NCBI GenBank assembly: GCA_947581615.1 | Contig: CANPVD010000113.1 | Coordinates: 1 to 36,761 of the forward strand | Length of the DNA stretch: 36,761 bases | Reading direction: 5' to 3' | DNA from: Candidatus Humimonas hydrogenitrophica | GTDB lineage: Bacteria; Gemmatimonadota; Gemmatimonadetes; Palauibacterales; Palauibacteraceae | Part shown: positions 1 to 6,759 of the stretch, one piece after another | Layout: the number at the start of each line of letters is the position of its first letter | Numbering within the stretch: the stretch's first letter is position 1 | Notes under the pieces: model-generated | What the model saw: only the letters and a program-made list of their open reading frames with translations | Databases searched by the model: none | What the model was told of the DNA's origin: nothing | Position numbers and translations under genes: made by a program

Positions 1-1808
1 GAGCGGGCGCGGGCGACGCGTCTCTGCACCGCCTGCTCGAGCCCCTCGTGGACGTGTACGTCGAGGTGATCGGCCGGCTGGTCGAGTCCGGCGCCGATTG
101 GATCCAGCTCGACGAACCCTGCTTCGTCCAGGATCGGGACCCGGCCGAGCGCGAGGCGCTGGAGCGTGCCTACGGACGGCTCGTGGCCACAGGCTCCGGC
201 GCCCGCCTGCTGATCCAGACCTACTTCGAGCACGTCGGCGATGCGTACCGCACCCTGACCGGCCTGCCGGTGGACGGGATCGGACTGGACTTCGTGCGCG
301 GCCGCCGCCACCACCTGGAGCTCCTGGACGAGCACGGCTTCCCCGGCGACAAGGTGCTCCGCGTGGGGATCGTCGACGGCCGTAACGTGTGGATCAACGA
401 CCTCGAGCGCTCCCTGGAGCTGCTCGAGCGAGTGTCGGCTATCGTCGACCCGAGCCGGGTGCAGGTGTCGCCCTCCTGCTCCCTCATGCACGTGCCGCTG
501 GACGCCTCCCGCGAGACGGACCTCGACTCCGAGCTGCGTTCCTGGCTCGCCTTCGCCCACCAGAAGCTCGCCGAGGTCGAGATCCTCACCCGCGGCCTGA
601 ACGAGGGTCGACAGGCCATCGCCGAGGAACTGGAGTCCAACCACAGGGCGCTCGACTCGCGTGACGGCTCGACGCGCACGCGCAAGCCGGAGGTGCGACG
701 CCGCATGGAGGGGCTCGATCCCGACAGGGCGAGCCGGCCGGTAGGCTACGACGAGCGCAAGCCGGTCCAGCGGCGCCGCCTGGGACTCTCGGATCTCCCG
801 ACGACCGTGATCGGCTCCTTCCCGCAGACCGCGGAGGTGCGCAAGCAGCGGCGAGCCTTCCGGGCGGGGGAGACCGACCGGGACGACTACGAGAGCTTCC
901 TGGAGAAGGAGATCGACCGCTGCGTGAGCACGCAGGAGCAGGTGGGCCTCGACGTGCTGGTGCACGGCGAATTCGAGCGGAACGACATGGTCGAGTACTT
1001 CGGAGAGCTGATGGAGGGCTACGCCTTCACCCGCTACGGGTGGGTGCAGTCCTACGGCAGTCGCTACGTGAAGCCGCCCATCCTGTACGGCGACATCCAC
1101 CGGCCGGGCCCGATCACGGTGCGCTGGTGGAGCTACGCCGCCTCGTGCTCCGAACGACCGGTCAAGGGCATGCTCACCGGTCCGGTGACCATGCTGCAGT
1201 GGTCCTTCGTGCGGGACGACCAGCCTCGCTCGGCGACCTGCTACCAGCTGGCCCTGGCGGTGCAGGACGAGGTGGAAGACCTGCAGGACGCGGGCGCGCC
1301 GGTGATCCAGGTAGACGAGCCCGCGCTCCGGGAGGGGCTCCCGCTGCGCGAGGAAGACCGGGACGATTACCTCCGCTGGGCGGTGAACGCCTTCCGCGTG
1401 GCGACCGGCACGGCGCGCCCGGAGACGCAGGTCCACACGCACATGTGCTACTCGAACTTCAACGACATCATCGAGCACATCGCGCGCATGGACGCCGACG
1501 TCCTCCTCATCGAGAACGCACGCTCCGATGAGAAGCTGCTCGAGGTGTTCCGAGACTTCGACTACGATCGCGACATCGGCCCCGGGGTGTACGACATCCA
1601 CTCCCCGCGCGTGCCCCGGGCCGAGGAGATGGCCGACCACATCCGGGACTCCCTCACCGTGCTCCCGGCCGACCGGGTGTGGGTGAACCCCGACTGCGGC
1701 CTCAAGACCCGCAGGTGGGAGGAGGTCGTCCCGGCGCTGGCGAACATGGTGGAGGCCGCGCGCACCGTGCGGACCGAGCTCGCCGGAGGCGCGGAGCGCG
1801 CCTCGTGA
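1..1808 (+). CDS. metE: Cobalamin-independent methionine synthase, 5'-truncated by window edge
   Basis: MetE transfers a methyl group from methyltetrahydrofolate (polyglutamate) to homocysteine, the last step of methionine synthesis, in the cytoplasm. The frame is open from base 3, so the gene begins upstream. About 600 residues remain of the usual 750-770; roughly the first 150-170 residues of the N-terminal barrel are missing. The linker (about 600-800) and the complete C-terminal catalytic barrel follow. The zinc site is intact: His and Cys of the THMCYS motif (codons at 1440 and 1446), Glu in LLIENARSDE (1512) and Cys in NPDCGLKTR (1695). The GPGVYDIHSPRVP segment is also typical. The GTG at 48 is an internal codon, not a start. 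The CLC gene follows after about 40 bases. No regulatory region is visible because the 5' end is outside the window. Confidence 0.95.
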   Translation, partial: AGAGDASLHRLLEPLVDVYVEVIGRLVESGADWIQLDEPCFVQDRDPAEREALERAYGRLVATGSGARLLIQTYFEHVGDAYRTLTGLPVDGIGLDFVRGRRHHLELLDEHGFPGDKVLRVGIVDGRNVWINDLERSLELLERVSAIVDPSRVQVSPSCSLMHVPLDASRETDLDSELRSWLAFAHQKLAEVEILTRGLNEGRQAIAEELESNHRALDSRDGSTRTRKPEVRRRMEGLDPDRASRPVGYDERKPVQRRRLGLSDLPTTVIGSFPQTAEVRKQRRAFRAGETDRDDYESFLEKEIDRCVSTQEQVGLDVLVHGEFERNDMVEYFGELMEGYAFTRYGWVQSYGSRYVKPPILYGDIHRPGPITVRWWSYAASCSERPVKGMLTGPVTMLQWSFVRDDQPRSATCYQLALAVQDEVEDLQDAGAPVIQVDEPALREGLPLREEDRDDYLRWAVNAFRVATGTARPETQVHTHMCYSNFNDIIEHIARMDADVLLIENARSDEKLLEVFRDFDYDRDIGPGVYDIHSPRVPRAEEMADHIRDSLTVLPADRVWVNPDCGLKTRRWEEVVPALANMVEAARTVRTELAGGAERAS

Positions 1809-1848
1809 GGCCCGGGAATGGGACCCGCGCGCGGGGGGCGCCGGTCCG

Positions 1849-3705
1849 TTGAGCGACGACCCGGACGGCACGGGCGAGAGCGCCGGACCCTCTCCAGGAG
1901 GGGAGCAGCGCACGTCGGCTCCCCCGTCCCGCCGTTCGCCCACGACCATGCAGCTGTCCGTCCGGTTGCTCCTCCTCGCCATCCTGCTCGGCGCCGCGGC
2001 CGGTCTGGGGGCCGTGGCGTTCCGGGCGCTGATCGCCCTCGTACACAATCTCGCCTTCCTGGGCACGTGGTCGTTCAGCTACGACGCCAACAGCCACACG
2101 CCCGCGAGTCCCTTCGGCCCCTTGATCATCCTGGCACCCGTGCTGGGCGCGATCGCGGTCGTCTACCTGGTCAAGAACTACGCGCCCGAGGCGAAGGGTC
2201 ACGGCGTCCCGGAGGTGATGGAGGCGGTCTACTACGTGAAGGGGCACGTGCGCCCCATCGTCGGCGTGATCAAGTCGGTCGCCTCGGCCATCTCGATCGG
2301 CACGGGCGGCTCGATCGGTCGCGAGGGCCCCTTCATCCAGATCGGCGGATCCCTCGGCTCCAGCCTCGGCCAGATCTTCGACGTTCCGGTGTGGGAGCGC
2401 ATCACGCTGGTGGCGGCCGGCGCCGGCGGCGGCATCGCGGCGGCCTTCAACACGCCGATCGGGGGGATCCTGTTCGCCATCGAGATCCTCATGCACGAGG
2501 TGAGCGTCAGGACGCTCGTCCCGGTGGGGCTGGCGACCGTGACCGCCACCTATGTGGCGCGGCTGTTCTTCGGGCCCAACCCGTCCTTCGTCATCCCGAG
2601 CCTGGTGAGCTCGTCCTTCCACCTCACCGCCCCCGTGTCGATCCTGGCGTTCGTGGGTCTGGGGATCGTGACGGGCGGCGTGTCGGCCGCCTACATCAAG
2701 ACGCTGTATGGGTTCGAGGACTTCTTCGAGAACCACATCAAGTCCAGCTACTACCTGCGGCACACGCTCGGCATGCTGGGCGTGGGACTCACCATGTACC
2801 TCTCCTACAGGTTCCTGGGCCACTACTACGTGGAGGGCGTCGGCTACGCGACGATCCAGGACATTCTCCAGGGTTCGCTGGGGCCGATCCTCATCCTCCT
2901 CCTGCTGGGGGCCCTCAAGCTCCTGGTCACCGACCTCACGCTGGGCTCCGGCGCGTCGGGCGGGGTGTTCTCGCCGGGCCTGTTCATGGGCGCCACGGTC
3001 GGGGCGTCGTACGGCATCGGGCTCCAGTGGCTCTTCCCGTCGCTGGCGGTCGGACCGCCCGCCTTCGCGGTGGCGGGCATGGCGGGCGTGATCGGCGGTT
3101 CCACGGGAGCCGCCATGACCGCCGTGGTGATGATCTTCGAGATGACCCGCGACTACGAGGTCATTATCCCCATGGCCATCACGGTGACCCTGAGCTACGC
3201 GGTGCGCTGGGCGATGCAGCCCGAGAGCATCTACACGCTCAAGGTGGCCCGCCGCGGAAAGCCGGTGCCGCAGGCCCTGCAGGCCAACTTCTTCTATATC
3301 CGTCACGCCCGGGACATCATGTCGACCGACCTGGGCACCGTGTCGCCCTCGACCTCCTTCGCACGCTTCCTGCACTCCGTTCGGGAGCACGGGAACGGAC
3401 GCCACTTCCTGGTCGGCGATCCGGATCGTGTGTTCGGGCTCATCGCTCCCGACGCGGTGCGCGACGCGCTCGCCGGGACCATCCCCGCCCGCAGCGTGCA
3501 CGACCTGGCGATGCGCGACTACGTGACCGTCACCGAGGACACGACCGTGTTCGAAGTGCTCACCCGCATGCGCAGGGCGCACGTCTCGGTGGCCCTGGTC
3601 AAGACGAATTGCCAGGAGCCGGACCGGGGCGTGGTGATCGGACTGATCACCAGGGAGCAGCTGGCCGACACGGTGCAGGCGGGCGTCGAGCTCTTCGCCG
3701 ACTGA
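1849..3705 (+). CDS. CLC-family chloride transporter with C-terminal CBS domains
   Basis: Inner-membrane CLC protein of 618 residues. Selectivity-region motifs are in the right order: GHGVP (117-121), GREGP (157-161, gating Glu159), FNTPIGGILFAIE (200-212), and GGVFSP with a downstream Tyr in SIYTLK. About 130 C-terminal residues form a CBS pair, which usually binds adenosine nucleotides. Two key positions differ from E. coli ClcA. The central Ser107 is His118, and the internal proton glutamate Glu203 is Ile213; the adjacent Glu202 is kept as Glu212. Whether it is a channel or an exchanger therefore cannot be assumed. The start is uncertain: TTG at 1849 opens the frame after a G-rich stretch, while the first ATG (1948) sits directly before the first membrane helix and lacks a clear ribosome site. 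It probably shares a transcript with the DUF302 gene 15 bases downstream. Confidence 0.93.
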   Translation: MSDDPDGTGESAGPSPGGEQRTSAPPSRRSPTTMQLSVRLLLLAILLGAAAGLGAVAFRALIALVHNLAFLGTWSFSYDANSHTPASPFGPLIILAPVLGAIAVVYLVKNYAPEAKGHGVPEVMEAVYYVKGHVRPIVGVIKSVASAISIGTGGSIGREGPFIQIGGSLGSSLGQIFDVPVWERITLVAAGAGGGIAAAFNTPIGGILFAIEILMHEVSVRTLVPVGLATVTATYVARLFFGPNPSFVIPSLVSSSFHLTAPVSILAFVGLGIVTGGVSAAYIKTLYGFEDFFENHIKSSYYLRHTLGMLGVGLTMYLSYRFLGHYYVEGVGYATIQDILQGSLGPILILLLLGALKLLVTDLTLGSGASGGVFSPGLFMGATVGASYGIGLQWLFPSLAVGPPAFAVAGMAGVIGGSTGAAMTAVVMIFEMTRDYEVIIPMAITVTLSYAVRWAMQPESIYTLKVARRGKPVPQALQANFFYIRHARDIMSTDLGTVSPSTSFARFLHSVREHGNGRHFLVGDPDRVFGLIAPDAVRDALAGTIPARSVHDLAMRDYVTVTEDTTVFEVLTRMRRAHVSVALVKTNCQEPDRGVVIGLITREQLADTVQAGVELFAD

Positions 3706-3720
3706 CCTCAGGAGGACGAG

Positions 3721-4116
3721 ATGAAGGACGTGAGCTACGGGGCACGCAAGGAGCTCCCGGGCGTGGACTTCGAGGAGGCCGTGTCCCGCGTCGAGGAGGC
3801 GCTGGGCGAGGAGGGTTTCGGGGTGCTGACCCGCATCGACGTGAAGGACACCCTCAAGAAGAAGCTCGACGTGGACTTCAAGCGCTACGTGATCCTCGGC
3901 GCATGCAATCCGCCGCTCGCGCACCGGGCGCTGGCGGCCGACGACGACATCGGGCTCCTTTTGCCCTGCAACGTGGTCGTGGCCGAGACGCCGGAGGGAT
4001 CCGAGGCCTCCTACGCGAGGCCCGAGGCCATGCTGGCCATGGCCGGCGTGCCGGAGATGGAGCCGGTGGCCCGGGAGGCCGAGGAGAAGCTGGCGAGGGC
4101 GTTCGAGCGGCTCTGA
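3721..4116 (+). CDS. DUF302 domain protein
   Basis: A 131-residue protein that is almost entirely one DUF302 domain. Recognisable features are the N-terminal FEEAVSRVEEALGEEGFGVL segment, the DVKDTLKKKLD segment, the YVILGACNPPLAHRAL core and LLLPCNVVV. Proteins of this fold are small, soluble and dimeric; no catalytic role is established. There is no signal peptide, so it should be cytoplasmic. The start is firm: a strong AGGAGG-type ribosome site lies 6-7 bases before the ATG. It follows the CLC gene by 15 bases and is probably co-transcribed with it. It converges on the VOC gene, with 9 bases between the two stop codons. Confidence 0.88.
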   Translation: MKDVSYGARKELPGVDFEEAVSRVEEALGEEGFGVLTRIDVKDTLKKKLDVDFKRYVILGACNPPLAHRALAADDDIGLLLPCNVVVAETPEGSEASYARPEAMLAMAGVPEMEPVAREAEEKLARAFERL

Positions 4117-4125
4117 CCGACCGGC

Positions 4126-4521
4126 TCAGACGAGCGGACGCCGGGTCTGGAGGGCGAGCACGTTGTCGTCCGGATCCCGGAAGAAGGCCATCCACAGCTC
4201 GTGGTTCTCGGCCCGGTGGACCCGATGCGGCTCGCCCAGGAACACGACGCCCCGCTCGGCCAGCACGCGGTAGGCCGTGTCGATGTCGTCGACCTCGAAG
4301 TAGAGCACCGAGCAGGGGTGGTCGAACTCGGGGCTCTCGGGCGCCGACAGCATCAGCTGGAGGTCCCCGCAGCGGAGGAAGGCGAGGCCGGGCGGCGCGC
4401 GGAACAGGAGCTGGAGTCCGAGGGCGTCCCGGTAGAAGTCCACCGAGGCGTCCACATCGCGCGCTCGCACCGCCACCTGTGCGATCCGCCGAATCCCGAA
4501 ATTGGCCCCCGGCTGGTCCAT
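4126..4521 (-). CDS. VOC/glyoxalase-fold protein
   Basis: A 131-residue single vicinal-oxygen-chelate protein with two beta-alpha-beta-beta-beta modules. The first contains VRDVDASVDFYRDALGL-type residues (about 18-35). The second contains VLYFEVDDIDTAYRVLAERG (about 73-92) and the closing FFRDPDDNVLALQ (about 113-125). The family includes glyoxalase I, extradiol dioxygenases and drug-resistance proteins. The sequence does not fix a substrate; short single-domain members are often glyoxalase-like or binding proteins. The start has an AGGAG ribosome site about 8 bases upstream. It is divergent from the MarR gene and shares its operator region, so it is a likely target of that regulator. Confidence 0.88.
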   Translation of the reverse strand: MDQPGANFGIRRIAQVAVRARDVDASVDFYRDALGLQLLFRAPPGLAFLRCGDLQLMLSAPESPEFDHPCSVLYFEVDDIDTAYRVLAERGVVFLGEPHRVHRAENHELWMAFFRDPDDNVLALQTRRPLV

Positions 4522-4584
4522 TCTTCGCTCCTGGCGTCCCCGCCGGCGGGTCCGACGCCGCCCTGGCGCCGACCGGTCCCGGGC

Positions 4585-4619
4585 TTGAACTGTTTAGTTG
4601 CTCTAACTAAATTAGTCGA
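4585..4619. promoter_or_regulatory. MarR-type operator within divergent promoters
   Basis: A perfect inverted repeat, TTTAGTT-GCTCT-AACTAAA (4593-4611), is an AT-rich island in GC-rich DNA between two divergent genes, one encoding a MarR regulator. On the plus strand TTGAAC (4585-4590), a 17-base spacer and TAAATT (4608-4613) form a plausible promoter that places the dyad in the spacer. On the minus strand TCGACT (4619-4614) and TAAACA (4596-4591), also 17 apart, are a weaker match. MarR dimers bind such dyads, so one site could repress both genes. The hexamer matches are partial; the dyad itself is exact. Confidence 0.8.
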
Positions 4620-4623
4620 CGGC

Positions 4624-5148
4624 ATGGACGCGTCAAGGGGAGCCGTGACAGCCACGAGGGCGGACAAGGCACACGAGGTGTCGGGAGAACGGGCCCGGGT
4701 GGCCATCCGGCTTCACGCGGCGGCCCTCCACCTCCTCCGCCGCCTGCGCACGGAGGATGCGACCAGCGGTCTCAGCGCCCCCCGCCTCTCCGCCCTCTCG
4801 GTGCTCGTGTTCGGCGGACCCCGCGGCGTGGGAGAGCTGGCCGACGTCGAACAGGTGACGGCTCCCACCATGAGCCGGTTGGCCAGGGCCCTCGAGGAGG
4901 CGGGGCTCGTCCGTCGCGAGGCCGACCCCGGGGACGGGCGTCGCGTGCTGCTGTGGGCCACTCGCGCGGGCGAGCGCCTCCTGCTCGAGGGTCGTCAGCG
5001 GCGCGTCGAGGAGCTGGTGGAGATCCTGGATTCCCTGGGTGAGATGGAGTGGCGCGCGCTCGGTCGCGCCGCCGAGATCCTGGAAGGGGTCCTCCGGGAG
5101 GAGGGTTCCCGGAGGGGCGAGGCTGGGACCGGAAGCCCGGAAGCCTGA
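4624..5148 (+). CDS. MarR-family transcriptional regulator
   Basis: A 174-residue winged-helix repressor of the MarR type. The recognition helix is around residues 79-92 (TAPTMSRLARALEEAG), followed by the wing DPGDGRRVLL (101-110) and the helices of the dimer interface. It should bind the dyad just upstream and control itself and the divergent VOC gene. The ligand is unknown, and no Cys stands out as an oxidant sensor. The start is debatable. ATG 4624 lies only about 3 bases after the predicted transcription start and would be nearly leaderless. GTG 4645 has AAGGGG upstream but close to it. The gene ends in front of a strong hairpin. Confidence 0.9.
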   Translation: MDASRGAVTATRADKAHEVSGERARVAIRLHAAALHLLRRLRTEDATSGLSAPRLSALSVLVFGGPRGVGELADVEQVTAPTMSRLARALEEAGLVRREADPGDGRRVLLWATRAGERLLLEGRQRRVEELVEILDSLGEMEWRALGRAAEILEGVLREEGSRRGEAGTGSPEA

Positions 5149-5170
5149 CGGGAGCAGGCCTCTCCGGACC

Positions 5171-5216
5171 CGCCGGACCCTGCGCTCCGCGGTCGCGCGG
5201 TGCGCAGGGTCCGGCG
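5171..5216. terminator. Bidirectional hairpin between convergent genes
   Basis: Arms 5171-5185 and 5202-5216 are exact reverse complements of 15 bases. The 16-base loop contains a further 5-bp stem, CCGCG/CGCGG. It lies between the stops of marR (+) and the radical SAM gene (-). There is no T-tract on either side, so it may work with Rho or as an RNA 3'-end stabiliser rather than as a classical intrinsic terminator. Confidence 0.75.
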
Positions 5217-5239
5217 CCCTCCCCGGTGCGCGGCGTCGC

Positions 5240-6463
5240 TCAGCCGGCCACGGCACGCCCCGGACGGGATCCGTTCAGGTCGGAGGGCAGCTCCGCCCGA
5301 CCGATCGAATCCGCGACCCCGTCGCCCTGGAGCGCCCGGTAGCCGGGTGGCTCGTACGGGCAGAACGGGTCCTCGCCGAGAGGGTCGCCGGACACCGCGA
5401 AGGCCCGCGCCCGACTGCCGCCGCAGGCCATGCGGAAGGGGCAGATCCCGCACTTTCCGTGGAGCGCCTCGGGGTCGCGCAGGGACTGGAACAGGGTGCT
5501 GTCCCGGTAGAGCTCGACCAGGGAGCGTTCGCGCACGTTGCCGGCCGACAGGGGCAGGAAGCCGGACGGGAACACCTCCCCCGTGTGGCTGATGAACACG
5601 AAGCCGTTCCCGTCGCCCGTCGACCCCAGCTCGCCGGGGCTTCCATCGGCGGGCGAGGCGAGCCCGGACCTGCGGTCCTCGGTCTCGATCTGGCGGCCGA
5701 TCCTCCGGTAGAAGGGCGCCTCCACGGTCACGACCTTGAAGGCGGCGCGGCGCTGACGGCGATACAGCCACCGGAGCAGCGCCTCGGTCTCGCGCGGGCC
5801 GAGCGGCTCGAGCACCGAACCCCGGCCGACCGGCACCAGGAAGAAGAGCTCCCACGCCACGGCGCCCAGCGACTCCACCAGGTCGGCGATGTAGCCCATG
5901 TCGCCGGCGTTGGCGCGCGTCACGGTCGTGTTGATCTGGATCGGGAGCCCCACCCGGCGCGCGGCCTCGGCGGCCCGCAGGACCACGTCGTAGGAGCCCG
6001 ACTGGCCCCGGAAGGTGTCGTGCGCCACGCTCCGGGAACCATCCAGAGAGAGGGCCATGCGGACCACGCCCGCATCCTTGAGCTGCGCGATGACCTCGTC
6101 GGTGAGGTCCGACGACGGGGCGGGCGTCACCGCCACGTGGAGCCCGAGGTCCCCGCCGTACGCGATCAGCTCGAACACGTCGTCGCGGGCCAGGGGATCC
6201 CCGCCCGAGAGGACGACCACCGGTGGCCTCGGCGTGAACGCCCGGATCTGCCGGAGCACGTCCTTCGCTTCCTCGGTGGTGAGCTCGTTCGGGTGTGGCA
6301 ACGGCTGAGCCTCGGCCCGGCAGTGCACGCACTTGAGCGGGCACGCCTGCGTCAGCTCCCAGGTAAGGACGACCGGCGCCTGGGCGTAGTACCTCCGCAT
6401 GGCCTTGGGTCCGGCGGTGGCGCGCTCGGGATGTGCCAGATCTTGTCCGGTGGGCCTCTCCAT
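5240..6463 (-). CDS. Radical SAM/SPASM-domain protein (AhbD/TIGR04053-like)
   Basis: A 407-residue cytoplasmic radical SAM enzyme. Cys41, Cys45 and Cys48 (CPLKCVHC) form the CX3CX2C site for the SAM-bound 4Fe-4S cluster, followed by the VVLSGGDPLA segment (GGD). The C-terminal SPASM region has Cys338, Cys341 and Cys347, the CGGSRARAFAVSGDPLGEDPF motif, and Cys368 for an auxiliary cluster. This C-terminal motif closely resembles AhbD/NirJ enzymes of alternative haem and haem d1 synthesis. The TIGR04053 family of unassigned function has the same layout. No other haem gene is adjacent, so the substrate is open. ATG 6463 is preceded by AAGGGGAGCGAGG; a second ATG at residue 22 is possible. The leader region upstream is rich in hairpins. 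Confidence 0.88.
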   Translation of the reverse strand: MERPTGQDLAHPERATAGPKAMRRYYAQAPVVLTWELTQACPLKCVHCRAEAQPLPHPNELTTEEAKDVLRQIRAFTPRPPVVVLSGGDPLARDDVFELIAYGGDLGLHVAVTPAPSSDLTDEVIAQLKDAGVVRMALSLDGSRSVAHDTFRGQSGSYDVVLRAAEAARRVGLPIQINTTVTRANAGDMGYIADLVESLGAVAWELFFLVPVGRGSVLEPLGPRETEALLRWLYRRQRRAAFKVVTVEAPFYRRIGRQIETEDRRSGLASPADGSPGELGSTGDGNGFVFISHTGEVFPSGFLPLSAGNVRERSLVELYRDSTLFQSLRDPEALHGKCGICPFRMACGGSRARAFAVSGDPLGEDPFCPYEPPGYRALQGDGVADSIGRAELPSDLNGSRPGRAVAG

Positions 6464-6514
6464 CGCCTCGCTCCCCTTGCTGCTCGTGACGGTCCGCCAG
6501 TCTACGCCCTCATA

Positions 6515-6683
6515 GATGCCGTCGAGGCCCCGCAGCCGGTATCGGCATCAAGCCAACAGGACCCGTGGGGAGAAAGCCCGACACCCTGTGGTGGGGATCC
6601 CCCGCTCCCGGTAGGGCGGAGCCCTACGCCAGGGGCTGGAGAGACGCCTTCGTCCTCCCCGAGAGCCGGCCCCGTGAGGCGTC
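6515..6683. other. Hairpin-rich spacer between divergent genes
   Basis: The 296-base gap 6464-6759 holds no credible gene. It contains several exact inverted repeats: GATGCCG/CGGCATC (6515-6521 with 6543-6549), GGGGATCCCC (6593-6602), GTAGGGC-GGA-GCCCTAC (6611-6627) and GACGCCT/AGGCGTC (6643-6649 with 6677-6683). As the likely promoter of the reductase lies further downstream, these would be transcribed in the leader of the minus-strand radical SAM gene. No known riboswitch consensus was recognised on either strand. Confidence 0.45.
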
Positions 6684-6687
6684 GGAC

Positions 6688-6714
6688 TTGCGTGGTCCAC
6701 AACCGTCGTAGATT
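6688..6714 (+). promoter_or_regulatory. Possible promoter of the FAD reductase gene
   Basis: TAGATT (6709-6714) is a fair -10 element about 45 bases before the ATG. TTGCGT (6688-6693) is 15 bases upstream of it, shorter than ideal, so the -35 assignment is weak. The same TAGATT hexamer precedes the VPS10-like gene. Confidence 0.3.
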
Positions 6715-6759
6715 GATGCCTGCGCCGGCTGGCCGTCGATTCACTCCCGGAGGACGAGG

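Noticed and set aside
1818-4610. A long plus-strand frame over the CLC and DUF302 genes
   Set aside because: It is low-complexity Arg/Gly/Pro-rich and overlaps two genes with well-defined motifs in another frame. It is a GC artefact.
6515-6683. Cobalamin, TPP, SAM or molybdenum-cofactor riboswitch
   Set aside because: None of the conserved boxes I know (for example GCCACTG of the cobalamin class or CTGAGA of the TPP class) could be found on either strand.
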